64,000 bases of DNA from Pseudomonas sessilinigenes (GCF_003850565.1 NZ_CP027706.1:3410001-3474000), one strand, 5' to 3'. Numbered from the stretch's first letter, positions 31,418 to 40,530 are shown. A program made the numbers and translations. The notes: a model not told the origin generated them from the sequence alone.

Positions 31418-32876
31418 GGGAGGTCTCTGCAAGTCGGGTGACGTTCGTGTCGGTTTCGGTCCGGCCGCCTAGTGCACGCAACAGGCCGGCGTGGTTCTGT
31501 TGTGCGGCCGTCTTGAGCTGGACCAGTTGCATGCGGGTATCGAGCACCCGGGTCTGGGCGTCGAGCACATGCAGGAAGTCGGTGAGGCTCTGGCGGTAGC
31601 GCAGGTGTTCCAGCTCATAGGCCTGTTCGGCTTCGTCCAGGCCCTGCACGGTCTTCACTCGCTGGCCCTCCAGGGCCTGCAGTTGCGAGAGATAGCGGGC
31701 GACGTCGGCCAGGGCATCCACCAGCACCTGGTTGTAGTTCGCCACGGCCTCGGCATAGCCGGCCTGTTGGGCCTGGTACTGGCCGCGCAGGCGGCCGGCA
31801 TCGAAGATCGGCAGGGTCAGCGCCGGACCGACGCCGTAGGTACGGCTGTCGTGGTGGAACAGGTCCTGGAAGCCAAAGCTCTGGAATCCGGCGAAGGCCA
31901 GCAGGTCGATGTTTGGGTAGAACGCCGCGCGTGCCGCGCCAATGCGCTGGGCCTGGGCCTCGACGCGCCAGCGCTGGGCGATGACGTCCGGGCGGTTGCC
32001 TACCAGGTCGGCTGGCAGTTGCCCGGGCAATACCACGGCGCGTCGCAGGTCCGTGCCGCGGGGCCGCCATTGTTCGCCCCAGCCCGGGCCTTTGCCGGCC
32101 AGGGCTGCCAGGCGCAGTTGATAACCGCGGGCAGCGCCCTGCAGCCGGGCCTGCTCGGCCTCGAGCAAAGGGATGGGGCCGCGGGCACGGACCACGTCGA
32201 CCTGGGTGCCCAATCCGGATTGCAAGCGTTGTTCGCTGATGCGGTAGATGCTGCGCCGTTGCTCCAGGGCCTGGTCGACCACGGTCTGTTGTTCCAGCAC
32301 GCCGGCCAGGGCGAACCAGGTTTCCACCAGGCTGCCGCTCAGGGCCAGGCGTGCCACCGCGCGGTCGGCCTCGGCGGCCCGCAGGCTACCCACCGCCGCT
32401 TCGTTCAGCGCGTGGTTCAGGCCCCAGAGGTCGAGGTTGTAGCGACCTTGCAGCAACGCCTGGCCGTCGGTATGCCAGCTGCCGGACTCGCTGGCGCTGG
32501 TCTTGTAGTGCTCGGAATCCTGGCTGCGCAGGATCTGGGTCATGGCCGACAGACCGGGCCGGGTATTGGCCTGGGCGACGTTGGCCTCGGCCTCGGCCCG
32601 GCTGATGCGCGCACTGGCGATCGCCAGGCTGGGCGAATTGTCCAGGGCTGCCTCGAGCAGGCGATCCAGGTCCGGGTCCCGGAAGGTTCGCCACCACAGG
32701 TCGTGGTCGCTGGCCGGTGTCCAGAGGGTGGCCTGGGTGATGTCCTGGCCGGCAGCGAGAGCGTCGGCGAACAGGAGCTTGGGCGGTTCGGGCGTGCGCC
32801 CTGGGCTGATGCAGGCCGGCAGCGTCAGCAGCAGGCCCAGCAGCGTGGCTGACTGGATCAAGCGATAAGGAGCCAT
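31410..32876 (-). CDS. NodT/OprM-type outer-membrane efflux lipoprotein
   Basis: This is a 488-residue protein. The lipoprotein signal ends L-P-A-C with Cys22. Two OEP repeats follow, each with long amphipathic helices: LLEAALDNSPSLAIASARIS opens the first, and ADLVGNRPDVIAQRWRVEAQ opens the second. This is the standard TolC-fold plan of RND/MFS outer-membrane partners. AAGGACG precedes the ATG at 32876. It is the first gene of the nodT-emrA-emrB-SIP operon and is divergent from a LysR gene, 112 bases away. Confidence 0.9.
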   Translation of the reverse strand: MAPYRLIQSATLLGLLLTLPACISPGRTPEPPKLLFADALAAGQDITQATLWTPASDHDLWWRTFRDPDLDRLLEAALDNSPSLAIASARISRAEAEANVAQANTRPGLSAMTQILRSQDSEHYKTSASESGSWHTDGQALLQGRYNLDLWGLNHALNEAAVGSLRAAEADRAVARLALSGSLVETWFALAGVLEQQTVVDQALEQRRSIYRISEQRLQSGLGTQVDVVRARGPIPLLEAEQARLQGAARGYQLRLAALAGKGPGWGEQWRPRGTDLRRAVVLPGQLPADLVGNRPDVIAQRWRVEAQAQRIGAARAAFYPNIDLLAFAGFQSFGFQDLFHHDSRTYGVGPALTLPIFDAGRLRGQYQAQQAGYAEAVANYNQVLVDALADVARYLSQLQALEGQRVKTVQGLDEAEQAYELEHLRYRQSLTDFLHVLDAQTRVLDTRMQLVQLKTAAQQNHAGLLRALGGRTETDTNVTRLAETSHD

Positions 32877-32939
32877 CACAACGTCCTTGAACGGTTAGGT
32901 TGTGATGGGATGCTAGAGACGCCGGGGTCTATTGAAAAT

Positions 32940-32976
32940 TGCAAATATCAGAGTTTAGATTTGCACAAAATGCAAA
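32940..32976. promoter_or_regulatory. TGCAAA half-site cluster between efflux operon and lysR
   Basis: TGCAAAT (32940-32946) and ATTTGCA (32959-32965) form one dyad; TTTGCA-CAAAA-TGCAAA (32960-32976) forms a second, sharing an arm. This agrees with LysR recognition (T-N11-A dyads, two adjacent sites) and sits in the divergent promoter space. Binding by the LysR protein is inferred. Confidence 0.6.
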
Positions 32977-32988
32977 CGAGACGCTGCG

Positions 32989-33885
32989 ATGAACTTCCCC
33001 GACCTCAACCTGCTCTTGACCTTCGACGCGATGTTGCGCGAAGGCAGCGTCACCGGCGCCGCCGAACGCATGAACCTGAGTATCCCGGCCATGAGCCGGC
33101 GCCTTGCCAACTTGCGCGAAACCCTGGGCGATCCGCTGTTCGTCCTGGCCGGCCGACGCCTGGTACCCACGCCGCTGGCCCTGGAGCTGGCGCCCCAGGT
33201 CCACAATCTCCTGGAGGAGGCACGCAATGTCCTGGGCAACAAGCAGGTGCTCAACCTGGGCACCATCAAGCGCGTGTTCACCCTGCGCACCGAGGATGGT
33301 TTCACCGGTGCCTGGGCCCTGCGCTTGAGCCAGCGCATCGCCGAGCAGGCGCCCCATGTCACCCTGCGCTTCATGTCCCAGGGTAACGAGGATGTCGCCG
33401 CCTTGCGCGACGGCCTGAGCGACCTCGATATCGGCATTGCCGGGCCGCTGGGCCCAGAGGTGTACAAGCAGCGCTTGTACATCGACAGCTTCGTCGGCGT
33501 GGTCAACAACCAGCATCCACTGGCCCGACAGGCCAAGGTCAGCGCCGAGGACCTGGTGGCCTATCCGCACCTGTCGGTCTCGCGCCGGGGGCGAACCCGT
33601 GGTCCGCTGGACCTGGAGCTGGAGAAGATCGGCTTGCAACGCAAGGTGCAATTGGTGGTGCCCGGTTTCCAGGCTGCCATGCAGTTGGCCAGTACCTCGG
33701 AACTGATCGCCGTGATCCCACGGCGTTTCGTCGAATGGTCCTTGCCGCTGCTGCCGCTGAGCATCTTCACCTTGCCAGTGGTGACTCCCAGCGGTGAGTT
33801 CTCCCAGGCCTGGCACCCACGGGTGAACAACGACCAGGTGCATCGCTGGTTGCGCCAGCAAGTGCAGGAGTGTTCCAGCAGTTGA
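32989..33885 (+). CDS. LysR-family regulator of the efflux operon
   Basis: This is a 298-residue protein. The N-terminal helix-turn-helix is GSVTGAAERMNLSIPAMSRR (about residues 20-39), followed by LRETLGDPLFVLAGRRLVPT and a linker helix. The effector domain contains LGTIKRVFTLRTEDGFTG and ISDFD-like LSDLDIGIAGPL. It is divergent from nodT-emrA-emrB-SIP, so it is the likely activator or repressor of that pump. The ligand is unknown. The region upstream contains paired TGCAAA dyads. Confidence 0.88.
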   Translation: MNFPDLNLLLTFDAMLREGSVTGAAERMNLSIPAMSRRLANLRETLGDPLFVLAGRRLVPTPLALELAPQVHNLLEEARNVLGNKQVLNLGTIKRVFTLRTEDGFTGAWALRLSQRIAEQAPHVTLRFMSQGNEDVAALRDGLSDLDIGIAGPLGPEVYKQRLYIDSFVGVVNNQHPLARQAKVSAEDLVAYPHLSVSRRGRTRGPLDLELEKIGLQRKVQLVVPGFQAAMQLASTSELIAVIPRRFVEWSLPLLPLSIFTLPVVTPSGEFSQAWHPRVNNDQVHRWLRQQVQECSSS

Positions 33886-34069
33886 ACGGGGCGGGCTTGC
33901 CGCTGGTTGGTCCTGGCGCTTCGGCAGAGGGGCGATATGGCCCCCGTGCAGGCCGCCAAAAGATTCCGTCAGGGTTTCGGGAAGGGCGTTGGGTTGTCTA
34001 CCATGTCGCGCCCTTGCCAATGATGATGGGGCGCCTGGAGTTGGAAACTTGAGCGGGAGAGTGGCTGCA

Positions 34070-34606
34070 ATGATGTTCGACCATGGAAGGCTGCAGGGCA
34101 TGCCCAGGGCGCAAGCCGGGTTGTTCTGCCTGCTGGCTGCGGAGCGGCTGGTGCCGGTCTACCGGGCTTTTTCCGAGAAATACCGTTCAGGCACGGACGT
34201 CAACGCCGAGGTCCTGGACCTGCTGTTCCAGCAGGTCGGCCACTGGCACGACTTGCCGTTGCAGGCGCTGCATCAGCAGCTGTACCTGATGGTTCCGGAC
34301 ACTGAAGACTACAGCGACGAGTTGGCCGACCAGGCCCAATGCGCGGTGATCGGCACGTGTTATTGCATCGAGTACCTGCTTTGGGGCGAGGCTGACAAGG
34401 CACGCTGGGCCATCGGCAAGGTGCTCGAGGCCATCGATGTACTGGATGAGCCGGTGGAGCGGGAAGCGCCCCGGGAGTTTGCCTGGTGTGCCACCCTGCT
34501 GGAGCTTCTGGAACAGGGCGACCTGGGGGATCTGGATTTCATCGCACAGCTGCGCCGGGACAACCAGGAGCATTGCGTGCAAGTGGTGGACAGCCGTGGC
34601 CGATAA
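34070..34606 (+). CDS. DUF416-like protein
   Basis: This 178-residue all-helical protein is similar in plan to YjaG/DUF416: AGLFCLLAAERLVPVYRAFS, VLDLLFQQVGHWHDLPLQ, CAVIGTCYCIEYLLWGEADK, EFAWCATLLELLEQGDLGDL. Function in the family is unknown. A GGGAGAG site lies about 10 bases before the ATG pair at 34070/34073. The next two genes on the same strand are DUF2750-like and another DUF416-like protein, giving an unusual trio. There is no signal peptide. Confidence 0.7.
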   Translation: MMFDHGRLQGMPRAQAGLFCLLAAERLVPVYRAFSEKYRSGTDVNAEVLDLLFQQVGHWHDLPLQALHQQLYLMVPDTEDYSDELADQAQCAVIGTCYCIEYLLWGEADKARWAIGKVLEAIDVLDEPVEREAPREFAWCATLLELLEQGDLGDLDFIAQLRRDNQEHCVQVVDSRGR

Positions 34607-34658
34607 CCTGGCGCCCCGGGCCCCATTACCGTTCGACAAGGAGCAGCAGGTACCCAGG

Positions 34659-35036
34659 ATGCATGAACGTAAACGGCATAACCTCCTGGCCATGGCGCCG
34701 CAAGAGCGACTCGATTATTTCGTGCGCAAGATCGTGGATTTCGAGCAGGCCTGGGGGCTGTATCAGGACGGTTGGGCCACCTCGGCCTTTGACGGTGGCG
34801 AGGCCGTGCCCTTCTGGCCCGAAGCGGCGCTTGCCCAGGCCTGTGCCACGGGGGCCTGGGCCGGTTTCGTGGCGCGGCCGATATCCCTCGATGACTTTCG
34901 CGGCCGATGGTTGCCGGGGCTGCGCGCGGATGACCGGGTCTGCCAGGTGTTTCCCGTGCCGACGCAGCAGGGTGTGGTGATATGCCCCGACGACCTGGGC
35001 GGCCTGATCCACGACGAGCTGCAGCCGTATCTTTGA
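34659..35036 (+). CDS. DUF2750-like protein
   Basis: This 125-residue protein shows the DUF2750 pattern: LAMAPQERLDYFVRKIVDFE, then WGLYQDGWATSAFDGGEAVP and FWPEAALAQACATGAWAGF, ending PDDLGGLIHDELQPY. Function unknown. The start at 34659 is the first in-frame ATG; the ribosome site is not obvious (AAGGAG lies about 20 bases upstream). It is located between two DUF416-like genes with short spacers, so it is probably cotranscribed with them. Confidence 0.7.
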   Translation: MHERKRHNLLAMAPQERLDYFVRKIVDFEQAWGLYQDGWATSAFDGGEAVPFWPEAALAQACATGAWAGFVARPISLDDFRGRWLPGLRADDRVCQVFPVPTQQGVVICPDDLGGLIHDELQPYL

Positions 35037-35057
35037 TCCGAGGATTGAGCAGGTTCC

Positions 35058-35573
35058 ATGCAAGCACTAGAGCGTATTGAGCTGTACGTCGCCTTGAAGT
35101 CCCTTGACCGTTTGGCGGGGCTCCAGGGGCCCCGGGCGCTGGCTGTCCCCGGGTTCTGCCGGGATTTCATCGACCAGGCCTGGACCTGCCTGGCCGGAGG
35201 GCCGGCGCCGGACTGCGAAGGCCTGGAGGCGGCGGTAGATGCAGTGGTGGTGGACGAGCAGGATGCAACCAGCGCCCAGGTCATCAGCAACCTGTACCTG
35301 TATGCCTTCTCCGACCTGTTGCTGTACTTCGAGCAAGGGGAGGGGCAGAGCCTGGAGTGCGTCCAGGCGTCGATCATCGACCTGCATGACTACCTGGCCG
35401 CCCAAGCCTTCCTGGAGCGGGCGGGCATCAGCGATGGCGTGGTGCTGAGCCCGTCCCAGGAGCAGCAGATCGCAGCGGACCCTGTCTATGCCCGGGAACG
35501 GCAACTGTTGGAAACCGACCGGCTACACGCGCAACAGCTTGGCAACTGGCAGGTCGTCATCACGATGCGCTGA
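35058..35573 (+). CDS. Second DUF416-like protein
   Basis: This 171-residue helical protein has RIELYVALKSLDRLAGLQGP, AVPGFCRDFIDQAWTCLAGG, ATSAQVISNLYLYAFSDLLL and VYARERQLLETDRLHAQQLG. This follows the DUF416 layout (an N-terminal helical pair, an 'A-x-x-x-x-N-x-L-Y' central helix and a long C-terminal helix). It is distant in sequence from the gene at 34070. AGGTTCC lies just before the ATG. Function unknown. Confidence 0.68.
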   Translation: MQALERIELYVALKSLDRLAGLQGPRALAVPGFCRDFIDQAWTCLAGGPAPDCEGLEAAVDAVVVDEQDATSAQVISNLYLYAFSDLLLYFEQGEGQSLECVQASIIDLHDYLAAQAFLERAGISDGVVLSPSQEQQIAADPVYARERQLLETDRLHAQQLGNWQVVITMR

Positions 35574-36116
35574 AACCTGGCCCTGCATGGCACTGCCCGG
35601 CCAGTTTCGAGCGAACAGCGAGCGTGCTGGCTTGTTTGCACGCTGCGTAAATAGGGGCAATTTTTTACTTATATTTACACATGGGTTTTTCCTCGATTGT
35701 TAATGTGGAACTTCCAGTGGCTTGCGACTTAGTTCAATAAACAGGTGTGCTCATAAAGTCTTCGATTGTATGACGAGTGTTGCTCGGCCTTGGCAATCGA
35801 TGCGTTATCGATGGTTTTTGAGTATCCCTGGTTAATCTGTGTGCCTGACCTTAAGCCCAGGTAAACCGGTGGCCTGATGCCTGTTCGAAGCTGGCGTTGG
35901 CTGGCTTTTGGCTTATGTCGGCCAAGTATCAATAACTTGGGAAAGTTTGAGTCGGTTATTGAAATCAGCCTGGGGCTGGAGTCGCAAGTTGTCCTGCTGG
36001 TATTTGAGCTCTCGGTAAGTTTGCTGCGTGGTGCATGGGACCCCGAGTGAGTGAATATAAGTTTCTGCATGGTACAAGGCCGCACCATTCGGATGTTTAG
36101 TCCTGGAGTAGGTGCC
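35574..36116. other. Low-GC gene-free stretch before the amine oxidase
   Basis: No gene is supported. From about 35640 to 36060 the base composition is clearly more AT-rich than both flanks, with TTTTTTACTTATATTTACAC near 35660. A minus-strand open frame crosses it into the amine oxidase gene but has no ribosome site and no recognisable protein pattern. It may be a horizontally acquired scar or a long regulatory leader; nothing specific can be shown. Confidence 0.5.
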
Positions 36117-37502
36117 ATGCCGTCTTTTTCCCGTAGAGCCTTGATGAAATTGAGCCTGTTGGCGGCGTCGCCGCTAGTGGTGCCTGCCATTGCCAGTGGC
36201 GGCCCCGCGCTCAGCAGCAAGACCGTCCTGGTGATCGGTGCCGGGATTTCCGGGCTGGCCGCCGCCAGGATGCTGCACACGGCTGGCTATCGAGTGACAG
36301 TGATCGAAGGGCGTGACCGGGTGGGCGGTCGGATCTGGACCAATCGTAGCTGGAAGGAGGTACCGGTGGACCTGGGGGCCTCCTGGATCCACGGTGTGGA
36401 TGGCAACCCGGTCGCTGCCCTGTCCAGGCAGTTCGGTATCGAGACTGTGGTGTACGACGTGGAAAATCCCACTTCCAATCAGGTCTATGACGCCAATGGG
36501 CGAGCGCTGGGCAGCCAGGAGTCGGAGCAACTCGCGCAGCTCTACGAACAGGCCAGCAAGCTACTCGCCCAGAAGGTGCAGGGGGCTGCGTCGCAATTGA
36601 GCGCCCAGGAGGCCATGCAGCAGGTGCTCGCCGGGTTGGGAGGGACGCCGGCGCAGAAAGCCACGGTCCTGGAGCTGTTCAGTCGCCAGATGGAGGATGG
36701 GCTGGCCGCCGATCCGCAGGACATCGCTGCCTGGGGCCTCAACGAAGGCAGTGCCTTCGGCGGGCATGAAGTGGTTTTCCCCAACGGGTATGGGCAACTG
36801 GTGGACAGGTTGGCCGCAGGCCTGGACATCCGCCTCAAGCACCGGGTCACGCGTATCCAGCACGGTGTTTCGGGCGTACGGGTGCACACCACCGAAGGCG
36901 AGCTGGCGGGTGATATCGCGATCGTTACCTTGCCCTTGGGAGTCCTGAAGGAGGGTGGGGTCGAGTTCTCGCCGGCACTGCCTGTGGCCAAGCGCGGAGC
37001 CATCGAGCGCCTGGGCATGGGGGTCTACAACAAGGCGGTGTTCCTGTTCCCGGAAGTGTTCTGGGGCGAAGCTGCGGTCATCAGCCAGTTGAACACCGAC
37101 AAGGGCCTGTGGGCCAACTGGTACCCCTTGAATCACTACGCCAAGAAACCCGTGCTCTGCGCCCTGCATGGCGGCACCCCGGCGCGGTTGCTCGAGGGCA
37201 TGTCGAACCAGGAGATCCAGGACGACGCCATGGCCCACCTGCGCCAGATATTCGGCTCCTCGATCCCGTTGCCGACGGGCCTGCACGTGACCCGCTGGCA
37301 CGCGGACCCCTTTGCCCGGGGCAGCTATTCATTTCCCCAGGTCGGGGCGCGGCCTACCGACCGGCGCGACCTTGCCAGTCCGGCCAGTGCCACGTTGCTG
37401 TTTGCCGGCGAAGCCACGCACCCGGACTACAGCGGTACGGTCCATGGCGCACTGTTGTCGGGTTGGCGCGAGGCGCGCCGGGTATTGGGTGAGCCGGTCT
37501 GA
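36117..37502 (+). CDS. Flavin monoamine/polyamine oxidase with Tat-like signal
   Basis: This is a 461-residue protein. The N-terminus SRRALMKLSLLAASPLVVPA resembles a twin-arginine signal, so export of the folded flavoprotein is likely. FAD binding is shown by VLVIGAGISGLAAARML (GAGISG at 41-46), DRVGGRIWT and the C-terminal LLFAGEATHPDYSGTVHGAL. It would oxidise an amine (polyamine, aromatic amine or amino acid) to aldehyde, ammonia and peroxide. GGAG lies 8 bases before the ATG at 36117. No neighbour fixes the substrate. L-amino-acid oxidases share this fold. Confidence 0.85.
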   Translation: MPSFSRRALMKLSLLAASPLVVPAIASGGPALSSKTVLVIGAGISGLAAARMLHTAGYRVTVIEGRDRVGGRIWTNRSWKEVPVDLGASWIHGVDGNPVAALSRQFGIETVVYDVENPTSNQVYDANGRALGSQESEQLAQLYEQASKLLAQKVQGAASQLSAQEAMQQVLAGLGGTPAQKATVLELFSRQMEDGLAADPQDIAAWGLNEGSAFGGHEVVFPNGYGQLVDRLAAGLDIRLKHRVTRIQHGVSGVRVHTTEGELAGDIAIVTLPLGVLKEGGVEFSPALPVAKRGAIERLGMGVYNKAVFLFPEVFWGEAAVISQLNTDKGLWANWYPLNHYAKKPVLCALHGGTPARLLEGMSNQEIQDDAMAHLRQIFGSSIPLPTGLHVTRWHADPFARGSYSFPQVGARPTDRRDLASPASATLLFAGEATHPDYSGTVHGALLSGWREARRVLGEPV

Positions 37503-37515
37503 ACCAACGGGGCGC

Positions 37516-38301
37516 TCAGGGCAGCTCGCCGATACACCCGAGCAAGTGCTCCATCAACTGCCGTGCCTGGACCTGCTGCTCGCTCCAGTCGTCTATCAGC
37601 TGGCCCAGGTAGGCGCGGCGCGCGTAGTCCAGGGTGCGGGCTTGGGGGGTGGGGAGTTGCGCGATGGCCCAGGCCGCAGCGCGCTCCTTGTCGAGGAAGT
37701 CTTCGCAGCAAGCCGTGCGCCAGATCCTGGCCAGGGTCAACAGGACGTTCCGCTCATCTCCATGTAACCCCTGCAGCAGTGCTGGCAGTGCCTGGCTCAT
37801 GGCCTGGCGCACCTGTTGTGGCGAGATCTCGGGCAAGCGCAGCGGATCGCTGCCAGGCAGCAGGGGCAGGGCCTGGTGCCGTGCCTGGGCCAGCAGCAGA
37901 GCGTATTCGGGGTCGCCATGGGGCATGGGTAGCTTGCCGTTCTCGACATCGTCGCGCAGCCACTCGCCGTAGACCAGCTCGGCTCGTGGGGCAACGCCCG
38001 GTTCCTCCAGGTCGGCCTGGCTGAAGACCAGCAGTTCCAGGCAGCGTGGACCAGGGGCAACGGCCGGGTGCCGGGCAGAAATCTGCAACAGGCCGGTGCT
38101 CAGCACGCGGCGCTGCGCCAGGTTGAGCGAGTGCCCGACGACCGCCAGCAAATCGATATCGCTTTGCGGTTGCAGGCCTGCGCCGACCGCCGAGCCATGC
38201 AGGTACAGCGCCTGCAGGTCGTGGCCTAGGGTCTGTTGCAGCAGGGCTACAGTGGCGAGCAACTGCCGGTCGTTTTCCAGGGGATGGGGGGCTCGGGTCA
38301 A
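37516..38301 (-). CDS. AadA-like aminoglycoside nucleotidyltransferase
   Basis: The frame gives 261 residues from a TTG start, the usual length for ANT(3'')-type AadA. The nucleotidyltransferase motif is LHGSAVGAGLQPQSDIDLL (GS at 36-37, D-x-D at 48-50). The C-terminal helical domain includes LARIWRTACCEDFLDKERAA and WAIAQLPTPQ, both typical of AadA. It would adenylylate streptomycin/spectinomycin-type drugs. I chose the TTG at 38301 because AGGAAG lies at proper spacing; further upstream the frame overlaps the LysR gene. It is not in a cassette or integron context, so it is intrinsic. Confidence 0.82.
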   Translation of the reverse strand: MTRAPHPLENDRQLLATVALLQQTLGHDLQALYLHGSAVGAGLQPQSDIDLLAVVGHSLNLAQRRVLSTGLLQISARHPAVAPGPRCLELLVFSQADLEEPGVAPRAELVYGEWLRDDVENGKLPMPHGDPEYALLLAQARHQALPLLPGSDPLRLPEISPQQVRQAMSQALPALLQGLHGDERNVLLTLARIWRTACCEDFLDKERAAAWAIAQLPTPQARTLDYARRAYLGQLIDDWSEQQVQARQLMEHLLGCIGELP

Positions 38302-38315
38302 CTCGCTTCTTCCTG

Positions 38316-39254
38316 TTAGGGGGAGTCGGTTATCTGGCCGGCCTGTTCCTTGAGGAAGGCCAGGCAACTGTCGACCGCTGGGGTACGTGGCCCATGGCAG
38401 GTTTCGAACAGCACGATGTCGCGGTGGATACGCGGCTTGACGATGGGCCGCCAGGTCAGCTCGTCGCCCAGCAGGCCCTCTGCGGTCAGGCGCGGCACGA
38501 TACCGACGCAGAAGCCGGAGCTGATCAGGCTGTACAGCGTTTCGGTAAAGGAGACTCGGTACGCCGCCTTGACGATGACTTCCTGGGCCTTGGGCGAGCC
38601 CAGGGCCAGGTCGGCGACGCTGCCGAGCAAAAAGTGCGCCACAGGCCGGGTATCGAGCTGGGCCCAGCTGACGCTGCGAGCGCTGCAGAACGGATCGTCC
38701 TTGCGCAGTACCACCACCAGTTCGTCCACCAGCAGTCGGTGCATGGGCAGTCCGGCCGTCGCGTCACCGGCGCCGATGCCGAAGTCGACCCTGGCGCTGC
38801 GCACATCGTTGATCAGGGCCCGGGTGGGCAAGTCGACGAAGTCGAACTTGAGGTCGGCATGCTGGCGTTGCAGGAGCCGGAGCAGGGGGAGGATGCGGTG
38901 GGCCACCGATGGCACCAGCCCGATGCGGACCGTCTGCTGGTGTTCCTGGCTGATGTGGACCATGTCGGCCATGGCATTGCCGGCGGTGTTCAACAGGTGC
39001 TCGGCGATGGGCAGGATCGCTGCGCCGATCTCCGACAGCGTGACCTGGTGGCCCTTGCGGATGAACAGCTGGGCGCCGATCAGGCGTTCGGTCTCCCGGA
39101 TCGAAGTACTGAGAGCGGAGGCCGTCAGCGCCAGCTCCTCGGCCGCGAGGCGAAAGTGCAGGACCCGAGCGAGCGTGAGGAAGTAATGCAAGTGACGCAG
39201 CGACAGGGCTGCGAGCAGACGCTTGGAGACGCCTGTGCTTTCTTTGGTTTTCAT
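38316..39254 (-). CDS. LysR-family regulator facing the deaminase operon
   Basis: This is a 312-residue protein. The helix-turn-helix lies in FRLAAEELALTASALSTSIR, preceded by LSLRHLHYFLTLARVLHF and followed by ETERLIGAQLFIRKGHQVTL. The effector domain begins HQQTVRIGLVPSVAHRILPL. It is divergent from the 39445-42909 operon, 190 bases away, and so is the probable regulator of the two deaminases and transporter. The ATG at 39254 has GGGGGA upstream. The AadA-like gene follows at 14 bases on the same strand. Confidence 0.87.
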   Translation of the reverse strand: MKTKESTGVSKRLLAALSLRHLHYFLTLARVLHFRLAAEELALTASALSTSIRETERLIGAQLFIRKGHQVTLSEIGAAILPIAEHLLNTAGNAMADMVHISQEHQQTVRIGLVPSVAHRILPLLRLLQRQHADLKFDFVDLPTRALINDVRSARVDFGIGAGDATAGLPMHRLLVDELVVVLRKDDPFCSARSVSWAQLDTRPVAHFLLGSVADLALGSPKAQEVIVKAAYRVSFTETLYSLISSGFCVGIVPRLTAEGLLGDELTWRPIVKPRIHRDIVLFETCHGPRTPAVDSCLAFLKEQAGQITDSP

Positions 39255-39444
39255 GGATCGGTCCCCCAACGGGAAAGGTGTTGACCAGTGTGGCTGAACA
39301 TCAAGAAAAATCTAATGAATATGAATAATTAACAACTTTTTCTAATAAATCGCAGGCCTATACTCGATTCACCGGTTGCCGAGCTGGTAAGCCGCAAGGA
39401 TGGGCTGGATGACCGTAGAACAATAATCAGAGGAGCGCTCGTCC

Positions 39445-40530
39445 ATGATTCAAGACCCTGTCTTGAGTGACTTCCTGCGTCGTCTTCCCAAGACCGACCT
39501 GCATATCCACCTGCTGGGCGCCATCCGCCCGACAACCCTCGTGGCCCTTGCCCACAAGCATGGCCTGGCGCTGCCGGAAGCGGGCGCCCGGGAGGTCTAT
39601 GAGTACCGCGACTTTCCTGGCTTCCTGGAGGTCCTGCGCCTGGCGGGCCTGTGCCTGGTGGATCGGGAAGATTTCTCCCGGGTGGCCTACGAGCTGCTGG
39701 AGGATGCCTGGCGCAAGGGTAATTGCCGGCACCTGGAGCTGTCGTTCAATCCCACGGTGTTCTTCGACAACCAGGTGCGCTACCCCACGGTGGTGGATGG
39801 CCTGCTCGACGGCATGGCCGCGGCCCGACGCGACTTCGCCATCTCCAGCCTGTTGATACCCTGTATCGACCGCGAGCGCCCGGCAGAGGTGGCACGGGCC
39901 ATGGTCGAGGAAGTGCTGTTGCATCGACGTGATGCCGTGGCCGGCATCGGCATGGACTTCGCCGAAGGCAAGGGCCCGCCCCTGCGCTTCGTCGAGGCTT
40001 ATCGGTTGGCCGCGCGCCACGGGCTGCGACGCACCGCCCATGTCTGCGAGGATAACCAGCCACTGGCCCTGGCTCCGCCCGCTCACTTGCGGATCTGTAT
40101 CGAGGACCTGGCTTGCGACCGCGTCGACCATGGCTACAACCTGCTGGCCGATCCGCAGGCGGTCATCGCGGCGCGCGAGCAGGGCATCGCCTTCGACGTC
40201 ACCGTTTGCACCGCCAAGAAGAGCAACCTGGGCAACCGGATGGACGCGATCAAGCTGATGCACGATGCCGGCTTGCGCCTGAACATCGGCACCGACGATC
40301 CCTACCTGCATCACACCGACCTGGAGCACTCCTGGGCCAAGTTGTTCCATCACTGTGGCTGGGGCATCCACCAGGCCCGTGAGCTGGCGCTGGCCGGGGT
40401 CGATGCCTGTTGGTTGGACGAGGGCGACAAGCGGGCGCTGCGCGAGACGTTTTCCCGGGAGATCGACCGACTCATGCTGCAGGCCTGGCCCCTGATCAAA
40501 CCGCCCTACATCGATGAACAGGCCGCGTAG
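39445..40530 (+). CDS. Adenosine-deaminase-family amidohydrolase, copy 1
   Basis: This is a 361-residue protein. Metal and catalytic residues of the ADA family can be placed: H20 and H22 (TDLHIHLLGA), H199 with E202 (HVCED), H229 (DRVDHG) and D284-D285 (GTDDP). It should deaminate a purine or related ring. The second residue block HLLGA replaces the usual HLEG, so the substrate may not be adenosine. The transporter and second deaminase follow at once. AGGAGCG lies upstream of the ATG. Confidence 0.82.
   Translation: MIQDPVLSDFLRRLPKTDLHIHLLGAIRPTTLVALAHKHGLALPEAGAREVYEYRDFPGFLEVLRLAGLCLVDREDFSRVAYELLEDAWRKGNCRHLELSFNPTVFFDNQVRYPTVVDGLLDGMAAARRDFAISSLLIPCIDRERPAEVARAMVEEVLLHRRDAVAGIGMDFAEGKGPPLRFVEAYRLAARHGLRRTAHVCEDNQPLALAPPAHLRICIEDLACDRVDHGYNLLADPQAVIAAREQGIAFDVTVCTAKKSNLGNRMDAIKLMHDAGLRLNIGTDDPYLHHTDLEHSWAKLFHHCGWGIHQARELALAGVDACWLDEGDKRALRETFSREIDRLMLQAWPLIKPPYIDEQAA

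Noticed and set aside
35729..36280. 183-codon minus-strand frame over the low-GC stretch
   Set aside because: It overlaps the amine oxidase start in antisense, has no ribosome site and no pattern.
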